Part shown: positions 51,682-60,184 of the stretch, piece by piece | Position numbering within the stretch: position 1 is the first letter of the stretch | Layout: every line of letters starts with the position of its first letter | DNA from: Hymenobacter sublimis | GTDB lineage: Bacteria; Bacteroidota; Bacteroidia; Cytophagales; Hymenobacteraceae | Reading direction: 5' to 3' | Length of the DNA stretch: 64,000 nucleotides | NCBI RefSeq assembly: GCF_023101345.1 | Contig: NZ_CP095848.1 | Location: forward strand, 1,611,501 to 1,675,500 | The notes under the pieces: generated by a model | The model's database searches: none | The model's input: only the letters and a program-made list of their open reading frames with translations | Told to the model about the DNA's origin: nothing | Made by a program: the position numbers and the translations under genes

Positions 51682-52975
51682 ACCGGCCCTGCCAGCCATC
51701 GGCGGCTAGTACTGCCAGCAGCAGACCGTATTCCAGAGCCACTAGCCCCAGGTTCTCAGTATATGCTGGGGTGCGGTAGGCGGCGTAGGACAGCACGGCT
51801 AGTCCCGACCACGCCACGGGGTAGCGCAGGCGGGTGAATACCCCCAGGGCTACCAGCGGCGTGATGTACCACGGATGCACCGTAGTGGCCAGCAGAAAGT
51901 ACAGCGTCAGGAGCAGGAGTAGAGTGCGGGGGAGGCTTACCCAAGTGGGCTGCCGCTCGCGTAAGGCCAGTACCAGGCTACCCAAGGCCGTAGTGCAAGC
52001 CAGCGCCGGCCCAATGCGAGCAATATCGTTGTAGCCCTTGTACCACTGGCCCGCGGCCCGCAGTAGGTAATACACGCTGGCATTGAACTCGAAGGAGCGA
52101 AAGTACAGCGTAAGACTGCGCCCGATATTGCGAAACAGCTCGACGGAGAGAAAGGGTGCAAACAGCACCAGCAGCCCAACTCCCAGCGCTGCCAGGAAGC
52201 CTAGCAGTTGCCCCCGACCCAGACGGCGCACCAGCAAGGGCAGCACCAACAGAGGTAGTAGTTTGGTGGCAACAGCCAGCGCCAGTGCCCCGCCTGCCCG
52301 CGCCAGCTGGCCGCGGGTAGCCAGCCAGAGCATAAGCAGCAGAAAGCTGATAACCAGCGCCTCAAAGTGCAGATTACCAGTTAGCTCTATTAGCACGAGG
52401 GGATTGAGCAAGTACCACAAAGCCCGCTGCTCCGGCAAGTTAAACCGCCGCAGCAGGGCCAGTAGCAGCAGGGCGGTGCTCAGTTCGGCCCCAATAATGA
52501 GCACCCGCAAGACCACCACGAACCCCAGCGCCGAGGTCGGTAACAGGCTCGCCGCCGCCCCAAACGCCGCCTGACAGACCGGCGGGTACACTGAGTAGTA
52601 ATGCGGGGAGTTAAGCCGTGGATACAGCTCGGCCACCAGTTGGGCCGGGAGGGGCCCCGCGGGCGTCAGCAACTCATCGGGCCGGAACTGATACGGATTG
52701 ACGCCGTGCGTAACTAGTAGGCCGTCCCACCGAAAGCGGTGGTAATCGTCGGAGAGGGTAGGCAGGGCCGGCAGCCAGAGTAGGCGCAACAGCAGTGCCG
52801 CCACTAAGCCTTGGCGCAGCGGCAGCCCGGCGCGCATCATCCAGCCGTACAACCCAAACGCCGCAATCAGCACCCCCAGCAGCTGCCCAAACTCCGGCCT
52901 TGGCGTGGCGTAGGCCAGCACTCCGTATAGTAGGGCGCTACTGCCCAGCAGCAGAATACGAACGGCGGGTTTCAT
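51656..52975 (-). CDS. GT87-type membrane mannosyltransferase (DUF2029-like)
   Basis: A 439-residue polytopic membrane protein with about 11-12 transmembrane segments, matching the polyprenyl-phosphate-mannose-dependent glycosyltransferase group. Characteristic parts are LSDDYHRFRWDGLLVTHGVNPYQFRP early (the Asp-rich first loop), and LLNPLVLIELTGNLHFEALVISFLLL. It probably adds a sugar from a lipid-phosphate donor on the outer face of the inner membrane. The two genes to its right on the same strand are also glycosyltransferases, one resembling a polyprenyl-phosphate-sugar synthase. Confidence 0.88.
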   Translation of the reverse strand: MKPAVRILLLGSSALLYGVLAYATPRPEFGQLLGVLIAAFGLYGWMMRAGLPLRQGLVAALLLRLLWLPALPTLSDDYHRFRWDGLLVTHGVNPYQFRPDELLTPAGPLPAQLVAELYPRLNSPHYYSVYPPVCQAAFGAAASLLPTSALGFVVVLRVLIIGAELSTALLLLALLRRFNLPEQRALWYLLNPLVLIELTGNLHFEALVISFLLLMLWLATRGQLARAGGALALAVATKLLPLLVLPLLVRRLGRGQLLGFLAALGVGLLVLFAPFLSVELFRNIGRSLTLYFRSFEFNASVYYLLRAAGQWYKGYNDIARIGPALACTTALGSLVLALRERQPTWVSLPRTLLLLLTLYFLLATTVHPWYITPLVALGVFTRLRYPVAWSGLAVLSYAAYRTPAYTENLGLVALEYGLLLAVLAADGWQGRFSAQPRQA

Positions 52976-53032
52976 GCAATTGGGTAGAACAGACAGGTGG
53001 CGTAGAAGTGGTAGTTGTTTCCACTTCTAAAG

Positions 53033-54520
53033 CTAGGCGGCGTGCCGCAAGGAGTAGTAAAATACCAGGCCGTAGCCCGTGGCAAGAAGCATATGGGTAG
53101 GTAGCAGCCCGAATTCACGCAGATACACGCCCGCTCCTATTCCGACCAGAAAGTACAGGCACAACAGGCCTTCCAGGAGGGTCAGGCCGCTGCGCAGGCG
53201 GCTGGTACGGTAGCGGCGGCCGCGCCAAGCCCCCGGCTGCTGCATCAGCCCCAGCTTGGGCGTGCGAATAAACGCGGTGCGCTGCCCCAGCAACCCGAGC
53301 AGGACCGCCCGGGAGTTATGCAAGGACAAGCCCATGGAAAACGCCAGAAACAAAAGCAGTTGCCCCATAAAGCCAGGCCGGGGCGCTGGCCGGTCGAGGG
53401 CTGCCCGCTGCCAAGCCGTACGGAAATAGAAAACCAGCGGAACGAGCACTACCAGAAAGCCCGTGGCCATCTGGAAGGCCGGCTCCAACTGCGGCACCCG
53501 GGCCCGCATAAACACTAGCGGCACACTCAGCACGGCCATCAACAGAATAGCCAGAAACACGGTGCTGTTCAATAAATGGAAGGTGGCCTGCAAGCGGGTG
53601 ACCAAGGACTGCTTTGAGCGCCAAACAGCGCCTAAATGCTTACGAGCCGTTTCGGCGCCGCCCTTGGTCCAGCGGAACTGCTGCGACTTCAGGGCGTCCA
53701 TAGTGGCGGGCAGCTCCGCTGGGGCCGCAACTTGCGGCAGGTAGCGGAAGTGCCAGCCCCGTAGCTGGGCCCGGTAGCTCAAGTCGAGGTCCTCCGTCAG
53801 AGTGTCGGCGTGCCAGTTGCCGGCGTCCTCAATGCAGGCGCGCCGCCATACTCCCCCAGTGCCATTGAAATTCAGGAAGTGCCCGCCCTGCTGCCGGCCT
53901 ACCTGCTCCACGTAAAAATGGGCGTTCAGGGCAAATGCTTGCAGGGAAGTCAATAGGGAGTACTCCTCGTTGAGGTGGCCCCAGCGAGTTTGCACTACCC
54001 CAGTACGGGTATCTCGCGCCTCATCAAGGTAGAAATGAGGTACTACCTGCTCTAAAAAATCAGGCTGCGGCACGAAGTCGGCGTCAAATATGGCAATTAG
54101 CTCCCCCTCCGTGCGCGTAAGGCCGTAGGCAAGGGCCCCAGCCTTGAAGCCCGTGCGGGTAGCCCGGCGCACATGGTCGATGTGCACACCCTGGGCGCGG
54201 TAGTGCGCTACCCGGGCGGCAACTAGCGCTACGGTTTCGTCGGTAGAATCATCGAGAACTTGCAGGTGCAGGCGCCCAGCGGGGTAGCGCAGGGCCGCGC
54301 AGGCATCGAGCAGGCGTTCGGCCACAAATACCTCGTTATAAAGGGGGAGCTGCACCGTTACCAGCGGCCATTCGGCCGGGGTAAGTGGGGGTAGGCCGGG
54401 AGCAGCATAGGCCCGGCGGGCCAGCCGAGTAAGCTGCCACTGGCTCACGCTAAAGCCCAGCAGCAGCAGCAGGCAAAGCCCGTACAACCCAATCAGCAAC
54501 AGTTGTAAAGCAGGTAGCAA
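53033..54520 (-). CDS. Cellulose-synthase-like family 2 glycosyltransferase
   Basis: About 495 residues. A processive-type GT2 enzyme: LVTVQLPLYNE, the first Asp in LDDSTDET, DADF (DxD), TEDLDL, and the QQFRW (QxxRW) motif, flanked by one N-terminal and several C-terminal transmembrane helices. The resemblance is to the beta-mannan or glucan synthase group. The N-terminus is uncertain: no ATG lies upstream, and the frame opens with TTG at 54574 or TTG at 54520 (LLPALQLLLIGLYG). I list the shorter form. 80 bases separate it from the GT2 gene to its right. Confidence 0.88.
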   Translation of the reverse strand: MLPALQLLLIGLYGLCLLLLLGFSVSQWQLTRLARRAYAAPGLPPLTPAEWPLVTVQLPLYNEVFVAERLLDACAALRYPAGRLHLQVLDDSTDETVALVAARVAHYRAQGVHIDHVRRATRTGFKAGALAYGLTRTEGELIAIFDADFVPQPDFLEQVVPHFYLDEARDTRTGVVQTRWGHLNEEYSLLTSLQAFALNAHFYVEQVGRQQGGHFLNFNGTGGVWRRACIEDAGNWHADTLTEDLDLSYRAQLRGWHFRYLPQVAAPAELPATMDALKSQQFRWTKGGAETARKHLGAVWRSKQSLVTRLQATFHLLNSTVFLAILLMAVLSVPLVFMRARVPQLEPAFQMATGFLVVLVPLVFYFRTAWQRAALDRPAPRPGFMGQLLLFLAFSMGLSLHNSRAVLLGLLGQRTAFIRTPKLGLMQQPGAWRGRRYRTSRLRSGLTLLEGLLCLYFLVGIGAGVYLREFGLLPTHMLLATGYGLVFYYSLRHAA

Positions 54521-54599
54521 GCAGCCAGGGAAAAGAAAAAGAGGAAAGGAAACGGTGAGGCAGCACTGGCGCAAAACGGCCTGAAGGCTGGAGGCCGGG

Positions 54600-55313
54600 T
54601 TACAGGTACCGGAAAATAGTCCACAGGATTTTATAGCCCGCCCCCAGCGTCCCCTTCACCGTCCCGGATACCTTACTTACGCCAATCCGCCGCCGGTAGC
54701 GCACGGGCACCTCCGTGCAGCGGAGCCCCAGTTTGGCCGCCTTCAGCTGCATTTCTACCGTCCAGCCGTACGTGGTATCCTGCATGCCGATGCGAAGCAG
54801 AGCCTCGCGCCGTACCGCCCGAAACGGCCCCAGATCGGTGAACTGGGCTCCGTAGAGGTAGTGCAGTAGGGTAGTAGCCAGCCAGTTACCGAACAGTTGC
54901 TGGGGTAGCATGGAGCCGGCCTCCCGCTGGCCCAGGGCCCGGGAGCCAATCACTAAATCGGCTTCCTGCCGCAGTAGCGGGGCCACCAGCGCCGTCATAT
55001 CGGCGGGGTAATCGGAATAGTCGCCGTCCAGAAACACAATGATATCTGGTTGCTCGGCCGGGGGGCGGCCGTAGCAGCGGGCCATGCCAGCCAGGCAGGC
55101 GTGGCCGTAGCCGGGGCGGGGCTCGCGCAGCACGGTAGCCCCGGCCGCGGCGGCTACCGGGCCGGTCTGGTCGCGGGAGTTATTGTCCACCACAATTACT
55201 TCGCGCACCAGCCCCGCCGGAATTTCGGCCAGTACCCGGGCAATGGACTGTTCTTCGTTGTAAGCAGGAATAATAACGTCGATGACGGCCAGCGGCAGAG
55301 GGGCAACAGACAT
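54600..55313 (-). CDS. Family 2 glycosyltransferase, polyprenyl-phosphate sugar synthase-like
   Basis: A 237-residue soluble or peripheral GT2 enzyme of the dolichol-phosphate-mannose synthase type. Motifs: VIIPAYNEEQSIARVLAEIP, VIVVDNNSRDQTG, the DxD segment FLDGDYSDYP, GSRALGQREAGSM, and LGPFRAVRREAL. A sugar-lipid donor made by this protein could feed the GT87 gene downstream; this is inference from order. First gene of the minus-strand glycan group. Confidence 0.9.
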   Translation of the reverse strand: MSVAPLPLAVIDVIIPAYNEEQSIARVLAEIPAGLVREVIVVDNNSRDQTGPVAAAAGATVLREPRPGYGHACLAGMARCYGRPPAEQPDIIVFLDGDYSDYPADMTALVAPLLRQEADLVIGSRALGQREAGSMLPQQLFGNWLATTLLHYLYGAQFTDLGPFRAVRREALLRIGMQDTTYGWTVEMQLKAAKLGLRCTEVPVRYRRRIGVSKVSGTVKGTLGAGYKILWTIFRYL

Positions 55314-55510
55314 GGGTGGGGCAGGGTTGAGCCTGCAAAGATGCGCAAGTGTCCCGCTTCCGGCCTCACCACCCGCTCACTACCCGTCAGCAGCCCCTGA
55401 ACTTCGGGCTTCACTGGCGGCTAGCGCCCCTGTGGGCGCCTACCCCCGGCCCCGGAACAATGGCCCCCAATGCTGAGTTAGCCGTATACTTCGGCTTTAC
55501 CCGTGTTTCT

Positions 55511-55975
55511 ATGCTCCAGATTGGCGACCAAGCCCCCGATTTTACCCTCCGGACCACCACCGGCGACACCTTTCGCCTCCGCGACCAGCGTGGGCAGCGC
55601 AGCGTAGTGCTGTACTTCTACCCCAAAGATGATACGCCCGGCTGCACCGCCGAAGCCTGCTCCTTCCGCGACCAGTACCAGGATTTTCAGGACCTGGGGG
55701 CGGAAGTTGTGGGCGTGAGTTCCGATAGTGAAGCCTCCCACCAAAAGTTTACCCAGAAGCACCGTTTGCCTTTCCCCTTGCTGGCCGATGCCGGCGGGCA
55801 GGTGCGCAAGCTCTACGAGGTGCCCCGGGCCCTGCTAGGGCTGCTACCTGGGCGCGTAACCTTTGTAATCGACAAGCAGGGAGTTATTCAATATATTTTT
55901 AATTCCATGAGCCGGGCCACCGACCATGTAGCCCAGGCCCGGGAAGTTCTGCGAAAACTTGACGGTAGTCACTAG
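55511..55975 (+). CDS. bcp: Bcp/PrxQ-type thioredoxin-dependent peroxiredoxin
   Basis: A 154-residue peroxiredoxin reducing peroxides with thioredoxin. The peroxidatic cysteine is C45 and the resolving cysteine C50 (YPKDDTPGCTAEACSFRD), the atypical 2-Cys arrangement of PrxQ. Further family parts are VVGVSSDSEASHQKF and PFPLLADAGGQV. ATG 55511 (MLQIGDQAPDFTL) was chosen; the frame upstream to 55349 is not protein-like. Confidence 0.96.
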   Translation: MLQIGDQAPDFTLRTTTGDTFRLRDQRGQRSVVLYFYPKDDTPGCTAEACSFRDQYQDFQDLGAEVVGVSSDSEASHQKFTQKHRLPFPLLADAGGQVRKLYEVPRALLGLLPGRVTFVIDKQGVIQYIFNSMSRATDHVAQAREVLRKLDGSH

Positions 55976-55995
55976 GGTCGAGCTTCCCGATTAGC

Positions 55996-56003
55996 TACTT
56001 TTG
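55996..56003 (+). promoter_or_regulatory. Putative -7 box for the gene at 56166
   Basis: TACTTTTG matches TAnnTTTG, 20 bases after the peroxiredoxin stop and 162 bases before the next start. No clear -33 box. Confidence 0.35.
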
Positions 56004-56165
56004 CTTCTCTCCGTACTGTTGAGCTTTGGCCCGTAGGCAGTACAAGCGAATCTTCTTTCGTGGCGCGGCCTAGCCGGGCAAAGGCTTGGCCGGGTGTCTC
56101 TTAAGGCAGGGCAGGCGGGAAGAAGCCGGCGAAACCGGAATTATAGTTGCGTATCGTAGTTTAGT

Positions 56166-56735
56166 ATGCCCAGTTTGTTTCAAGAAGTGTTTGAGCGCGC
56201 CCGGCGGGAAAAGCGGCTGTTAGGAGTGCGTAGTAGCCAAGGCGACCCGTCCCGCTTTTCGGTGGGCTACGTGCTAAGCTACTCCGAGGAGGTAGTGGTG
56301 CTGCGCATCATCAACCGCGACGGTATGCCCACGGCCATTCAGTCCTTTAACCTGCTGGATGTTTTTCAGCTCGATTTCGATGATCAGTACACCCGTCACG
56401 TCGAATTCAAGGCCGATAACCTGGATAAAGTATACGCAGGGCTGAAGTCGCCGGCTTTTCTGGAGCAGGAAGACCTGACGGTGCCCCTGCTACTGGAACG
56501 GGCCCACCAAGCCGGGCAACTAGTAAATGTGTACACCCACCTGAGCATGGATTACTACGGCTACGTGCGCCAGCTTACCCAGGAGCACGTACTCATGGAA
56601 TGCTTCACTGAGTATGGCCTGCCCGATGGACTGGTGGTGTTTCGCATCGAGGACGTGCGCAACTTTATCTGGAGCAACGAGGACACCCGCGTGCTGGAGC
56701 TGCGCCTAAAGCAACGCGGCCCCCTGGGAGCCTAG
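56166..56735 (+). CDS. Hypothetical protein, 189 residues
   Basis: I do not recognise a family. It is soluble with no signal peptide. It seems to consist of two similar halves: residues 1-90 (RREKRLLGVRSSQGDPSRFSVGYVLSYSEEVVVLRIINRDG) and 100-180 (RAHQAGQLVNVYTHLSMDYYGYVRQLTQEHVLMECFTEYG), each with a strand-rich core followed by a NLLDVFQLDF or RIEDVRNFIW segment. The internal repeat suggests two Sm- or SH3-like barrels. It lies between peroxiredoxin and hydrolase genes on the same strand. Confidence 0.78.
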   Translation: MPSLFQEVFERARREKRLLGVRSSQGDPSRFSVGYVLSYSEEVVVLRIINRDGMPTAIQSFNLLDVFQLDFDDQYTRHVEFKADNLDKVYAGLKSPAFLEQEDLTVPLLLERAHQAGQLVNVYTHLSMDYYGYVRQLTQEHVLMECFTEYGLPDGLVVFRIEDVRNFIWSNEDTRVLELRLKQRGPLGA

Positions 56736-56809
56736 TAAGCGGCAGCGTAACCTCCGGGCCGAAAAGATGGTTGGAAGAAGCTACCGCTTCACTTTCGTTT
56801 TCCTGGCTC

Positions 56810-57811
56810 ATGTTGCGTTTTCTTTCTTACTGCCTGTTGTTGCTCGTGTGCGTTACCACTTCCGCCGCGGCTCAAACTACTGCCCCTAGCAGCCTCAACG
56901 CTACCCTCGACGGCTACGACTATCCTTTTCCTGTCCGCTACCTGCCGCTGACGATTGAAGGGCAGCGCCTGCGCATGGCCTACATGGACGTGGCCGCTAC
57001 TGGTAAGGCGAATGGGCGTACGGTAGTACTGCTGCACGGCAAGAACTTTTTTGGGGCCTACTGGCGCGAAACCATCAAAGCTTTACGGGAGGCCGGGTTT
57101 CGGGTGGTGGTGCCGGACCAGGTAGGCTTTGGCAAATCAGATAAGCCCGACATTCATTATTCCTTTCATCAATTGGCCCTGAACACCCGGCGCCTGCTCG
57201 ATACGTTGGGCGTGCGGCAGGTAGTGGTGGTAGGCCACAGCATGGGCGGCATGCTAGCCACTCGTTTTGCCCTGCAGTACCCGCAGCTCACGGAGCGGCT
57301 GGTGCTGGAAAACCCCATTGGGCTGGAAGATTACCGCCTGGGTGTACCCTATCAAACCATCGCTCAGGCCGAGGCCACGGAGCGCAAAAGCACCGAGGAG
57401 AGCATCCGGAAGTACCACGCCACTTACTACCCCCACGGCTACCCCAAAGCCCACGACGAGTGGCTGCTACCCCTAGCGGCCCAAACCCGCCACCCCGATT
57501 TTCCGCGGGTAGCCCGCGCCAACGCCCTGACCTTCGACATGATTTATCAGCAGCCCGTGAACTACGAGTTCAGCCTGGTGCAGGTGCCTACACTGCTTAT
57601 TATCGGGCAAGACGACCGTACAGTGGTGGGCAAGGGCCTGCTTAAGGACTCTGCCGTGCTGGCCCGTATGGGGCAATACCCGGAGTTAGGCCGCCGAACG
57701 GCCGCCCAAGTCAAAGGGGCCAAGCTAGTGCCGCTAACTGGGGTAGGCCACATCCCGCACCTGGAAGCCACACCGCAATTTCTGGCGGCACTGTTAGGGT
57801 TTGTGCGGTAG
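56810..57811 (+). CDS. Exported alpha/beta hydrolase
   Basis: A 333-residue alpha/beta-hydrolase-fold protein with a signal peptide (MLRFLSYCLLLLVCVTTSAAA). The nucleophile elbow is GHSMGG, the oxyanion segment VVLLHGKNFFGAYW, and the acid and base appear in IGQDDRT and GVGHIPHLE. The sequence LENPIGLEDYR following the elbow is typical of a group found in proteobacteria and Bacteroidota. The substrate is unknown. ATG 56810 was preferred to a frame beginning at 56771. Confidence 0.92.
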   Translation: MLRFLSYCLLLLVCVTTSAAAQTTAPSSLNATLDGYDYPFPVRYLPLTIEGQRLRMAYMDVAATGKANGRTVVLLHGKNFFGAYWRETIKALREAGFRVVVPDQVGFGKSDKPDIHYSFHQLALNTRRLLDTLGVRQVVVVGHSMGGMLATRFALQYPQLTERLVLENPIGLEDYRLGVPYQTIAQAEATERKSTEESIRKYHATYYPHGYPKAHDEWLLPLAAQTRHPDFPRVARANALTFDMIYQQPVNYEFSLVQVPTLLIIGQDDRTVVGKGLLKDSAVLARMGQYPELGRRTAAQVKGAKLVPLTGVGHIPHLEATPQFLAALLGFVR

Positions 57812-57900
57812 GCAGCGCACCAGGTCTAGGCTACCACCGCTGTGTAGCTTGCAACCTTATGCGTTAAGTATGGATCTAATTGCTGGATAATGATACAGTT

Positions 57901-58245
57901 ATGCAAAATATTCTGATCCTCTGCTTAGGTGGACTGGCGTTTTCAGCCTCAGCTCAAACGTCTCCTATAACTGCTCCTAAGGAAAACACCCGCCCCAAAG
58001 TAGGAGCGAATCAGCCACCCACTCGCTTGTCGTACGGCCGCAGGCTAGATAGTAAAGCACTGTTGCAGAAGCGCTTGCAAAGCGGCGTTTCCGGAACGGC
58101 GCCAGAGAGTTACCACACCCAGCCCCACGCCATGCGGGTAGTAGCACCTGATACGGCTGGTCGAAAAATCAACCGCATGCAACTGCCTGCTCCCACTACG
58201 CAAAACGGGGTAGTGCCCTTGCCGCTCCAACGGAAAGTAGAGTAA
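57901..58245 (+). CDS. Hypothetical exported protein, 114 residues
   Basis: Unknown. A signal peptide (QNILILCLGGLAFSASAQ) is followed by a basic, Pro-rich, probably unstructured mature part (KENTRPKVGANQPPTRLSYGRR, TQPHAMRVV). ATG 57901 gives the best signal; a frame from 57880 adds seven residues. It converges on the polyferredoxin gene 63 bases away. Confidence 0.6.
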   Translation: MQNILILCLGGLAFSASAQTSPITAPKENTRPKVGANQPPTRLSYGRRLDSKALLQKRLQSGVSGTAPESYHTQPHAMRVVAPDTAGRKINRMQLPAPTTQNGVVPLPLQRKVE

Positions 58246-58308
58246 AAGGGCAACAGCTTCTTCCCGTGAAAAAGCAGCGTAACCTTCCGGTAAGTAGTGG
58301 GGATAGGC

Positions 58309-59727
58309 TTAGTCCAGAATCCGGAGGCTTTCGGCTGTAATCAGCTGAGAACCTTGGTAACGGCCCTCGCGCGGGCCGTTTTCCAGGTTGAGCACGCCGC
58401 GGGGGCACACCGTACTGCACAGCCCGCAGCCCACGCAGGCGGCCCGGATGATGGGTTCCCCGCGCTGAGCGTACTGCTTTACATCGATGCCCATTTCGCA
58501 GATGTTGGAGCAGTTGCCGCAGGAAATGCACTGGCCGCCGTTGGTGGTAATGCGGAAGCGGGAAAAGTGCTTTTGCAGTAGCCCCAGGTAGGCGGCCATG
58601 GGGCACCCAAAGCGGCACCACACTCGGCTACCCATCAGGGGGTAAAAGCCTACCCCAATTACTCCGGCGAAGATGGAGCCGATGAAAAAGCCGTACACTT
58701 TGCCTAGGCCATCTACCGGGCTCAGGCCGCCCACCAGGGGTAGGCCTGACTGCTGAGTTGTGGTAAACCAGCTGGGCAGCACGCCCGCCGCCCCTAGCCA
58801 CAACAGCACAGTAATAACGACGATAAGCCCCAGAATGGGGTAAATCAGGCGCACTTCCCAGCGCCAGGCTTCCCGGCTTTTATCGGATAGGTGGCGGTAC
58901 GGGTCGCCGGCAGTTTCGGCCAGGCCACCGCAGCCGCATACCCAGGAGCAATACCAGCGCTTTCCGAAGAAGTAGGTAAGCACCGGCGTGGCCAGAAACG
59001 ACATTACGGCTCCCCAGAACACCATAAACACGCCCAGCCCTGGCCCGCCATCTTTGAGCAGATAACTTACTGTACCTGGAAATAGGTAGTCCTGCTTCAG
59101 GGGCCAGAAGTAGCTAAAGTAGTACTCTGGGCGCTGCAGAGCCAGCATCAGACCCGGCAGCAGGAAGGCAAAGCCCAGCTGAAAAAACATGACCGATACC
59201 GTGCGAATCAGTTGGTAGGGCGAGTGGTGGTATTTCCAGAGTGCCCGACCACCCATCACCAGTACGGCCAAGGTGTAAAATGTGCCGTACAGAAACCACT
59301 GGTCGGAGGGGTGGCGGCGCAGGGCCTGGCTAAGCGGGTCGAGGGCGTGCACGAGCTGATTGAGGGGACCGAAGTTGCCCTGCCCATTATCGGCACTAAA
59401 CCAGTAGAGCACCACGTAAAAGCCAGTCAGGACCACGGCCGTGAGCCAGGCCAGGCTGCCGCGGCCGGTGCTGCTGCGCAGCCAGAGGTTATCCTGGCGT
59501 ACGCCGGCGGGTTGGCGGCCAAACTTGAATGCGGCCCACCCCAGCGTACCGGCACTCAGCAGCCCCAAGGCCGCGAAAAGACACCACCGGGCCCGCTCGG
59601 CGTCCGCGTCGAAAGCTACCGGCAGCAGCAGCAATAGCCCCAGTCCAACCAGGGTGAGCAGCCCCTTCTCAACACCCGAAACGGGCGTAACCGGTGGGGT
59701 AGGAGCGGCAAGCGAAGCAATAGACAT
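58309..59727 (-). CDS. Membrane-bound polyferredoxin (NapH/CcoG-like 4Fe-4S protein)
   Basis: A 472-residue protein with about seven transmembrane segments. Two ferredoxin-type clusters near the C-terminus read CISCGNCSNICEMG and CVGCGLCSTVCPRG. Two more cysteine motifs, WYCSWVCGCGG and WCRFGCPMAAY, are those seen in NapH/NosR/CcoG-type proteins at membrane ends. It should pass electrons across or along the inner membrane; donor and acceptor are not known. It follows the small His-tailed membrane protein and the FAD oxidoreductase gene on the same strand. Confidence 0.9.
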   Translation of the reverse strand: MSIASLAAPTPPVTPVSGVEKGLLTLVGLGLLLLLPVAFDADAERARWCLFAALGLLSAGTLGWAAFKFGRQPAGVRQDNLWLRSSTGRGSLAWLTAVVLTGFYVVLYWFSADNGQGNFGPLNQLVHALDPLSQALRRHPSDQWFLYGTFYTLAVLVMGGRALWKYHHSPYQLIRTVSVMFFQLGFAFLLPGLMLALQRPEYYFSYFWPLKQDYLFPGTVSYLLKDGGPGLGVFMVFWGAVMSFLATPVLTYFFGKRWYCSWVCGCGGLAETAGDPYRHLSDKSREAWRWEVRLIYPILGLIVVITVLLWLGAAGVLPSWFTTTQQSGLPLVGGLSPVDGLGKVYGFFIGSIFAGVIGVGFYPLMGSRVWCRFGCPMAAYLGLLQKHFSRFRITTNGGQCISCGNCSNICEMGIDVKQYAQRGEPIIRAACVGCGLCSTVCPRGVLNLENGPREGRYQGSQLITAESLRILD

Positions 59728-59891
59728 AAAGCAAAAACGGAAACGGATACTTCAGTGCGGAAGGCCCAATCAGGGAGGACCACGGTAGCAGTAGGCACCC
59801 TTCTCACCCCAGGGCCACCGCCGATATCCTATTGGCGCTACCGGTAGTGTTTACTCTGGTCCTGAGAATTCAGCCTAGGTGCTCGCGGCCG

Positions 59892-60122
59892 TTAGTGATG
59901 ATGGTGGTGATGCGGATCATGGGGCTTCCCAAAGAGATTCAGCAGGGAGCCAACAATATAAAGCCCCAACCAGCACAGGTAGAGCCAGTTATAGCCTTCG
60001 GGCTGAGCGTTGCCCAGCACCCGGATAATCAGCTGCGCGGCTCCACTCATGACGGCGCCTACCAGGGCAATGTACTGGAAGCTGTTGAGGGCGCTGGGGT
60101 GGTACAGTTTGGAGAAGTCCAT
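59892..60122 (-). CDS. Small two-helix membrane protein with a natural C-terminal His6
   Basis: A 76-residue protein starting at ATG 60122 (MDFSKLYHPSALNSFQYIAL). Two transmembrane helices are clear (about 16-35 and 45-62). It ends in GKPHDPHHHHHH, six consecutive histidines before the stop. The frame upstream extends to 60647 but runs through the neighbouring oxidoreductase gene in another frame, so it is a shadow. It lies between the FAD oxidoreductase and polyferredoxin genes, 62 bases after the former. The His tail may bind metal. I do not recognise the family. Confidence 0.8.
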   Translation of the reverse strand: MDFSKLYHPSALNSFQYIALVGAVMSGAAQLIIRVLGNAQPEGYNWLYLCWLGLYIVGSLLNLFGKPHDPHHHHHH

Positions 60123-60184
60123 AGAAATAAAGCAAAGGAAAAACGGCGCACTGCCCCGCCCGAATGGCTGGCAGCTACTACCCG

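Noticed and set aside
59892..59912. His6 codons as a cloning tag or vector contamination
   Set aside because: Flanking DNA is a normal chromosomal operon on both sides, and no vector sequence is seen.
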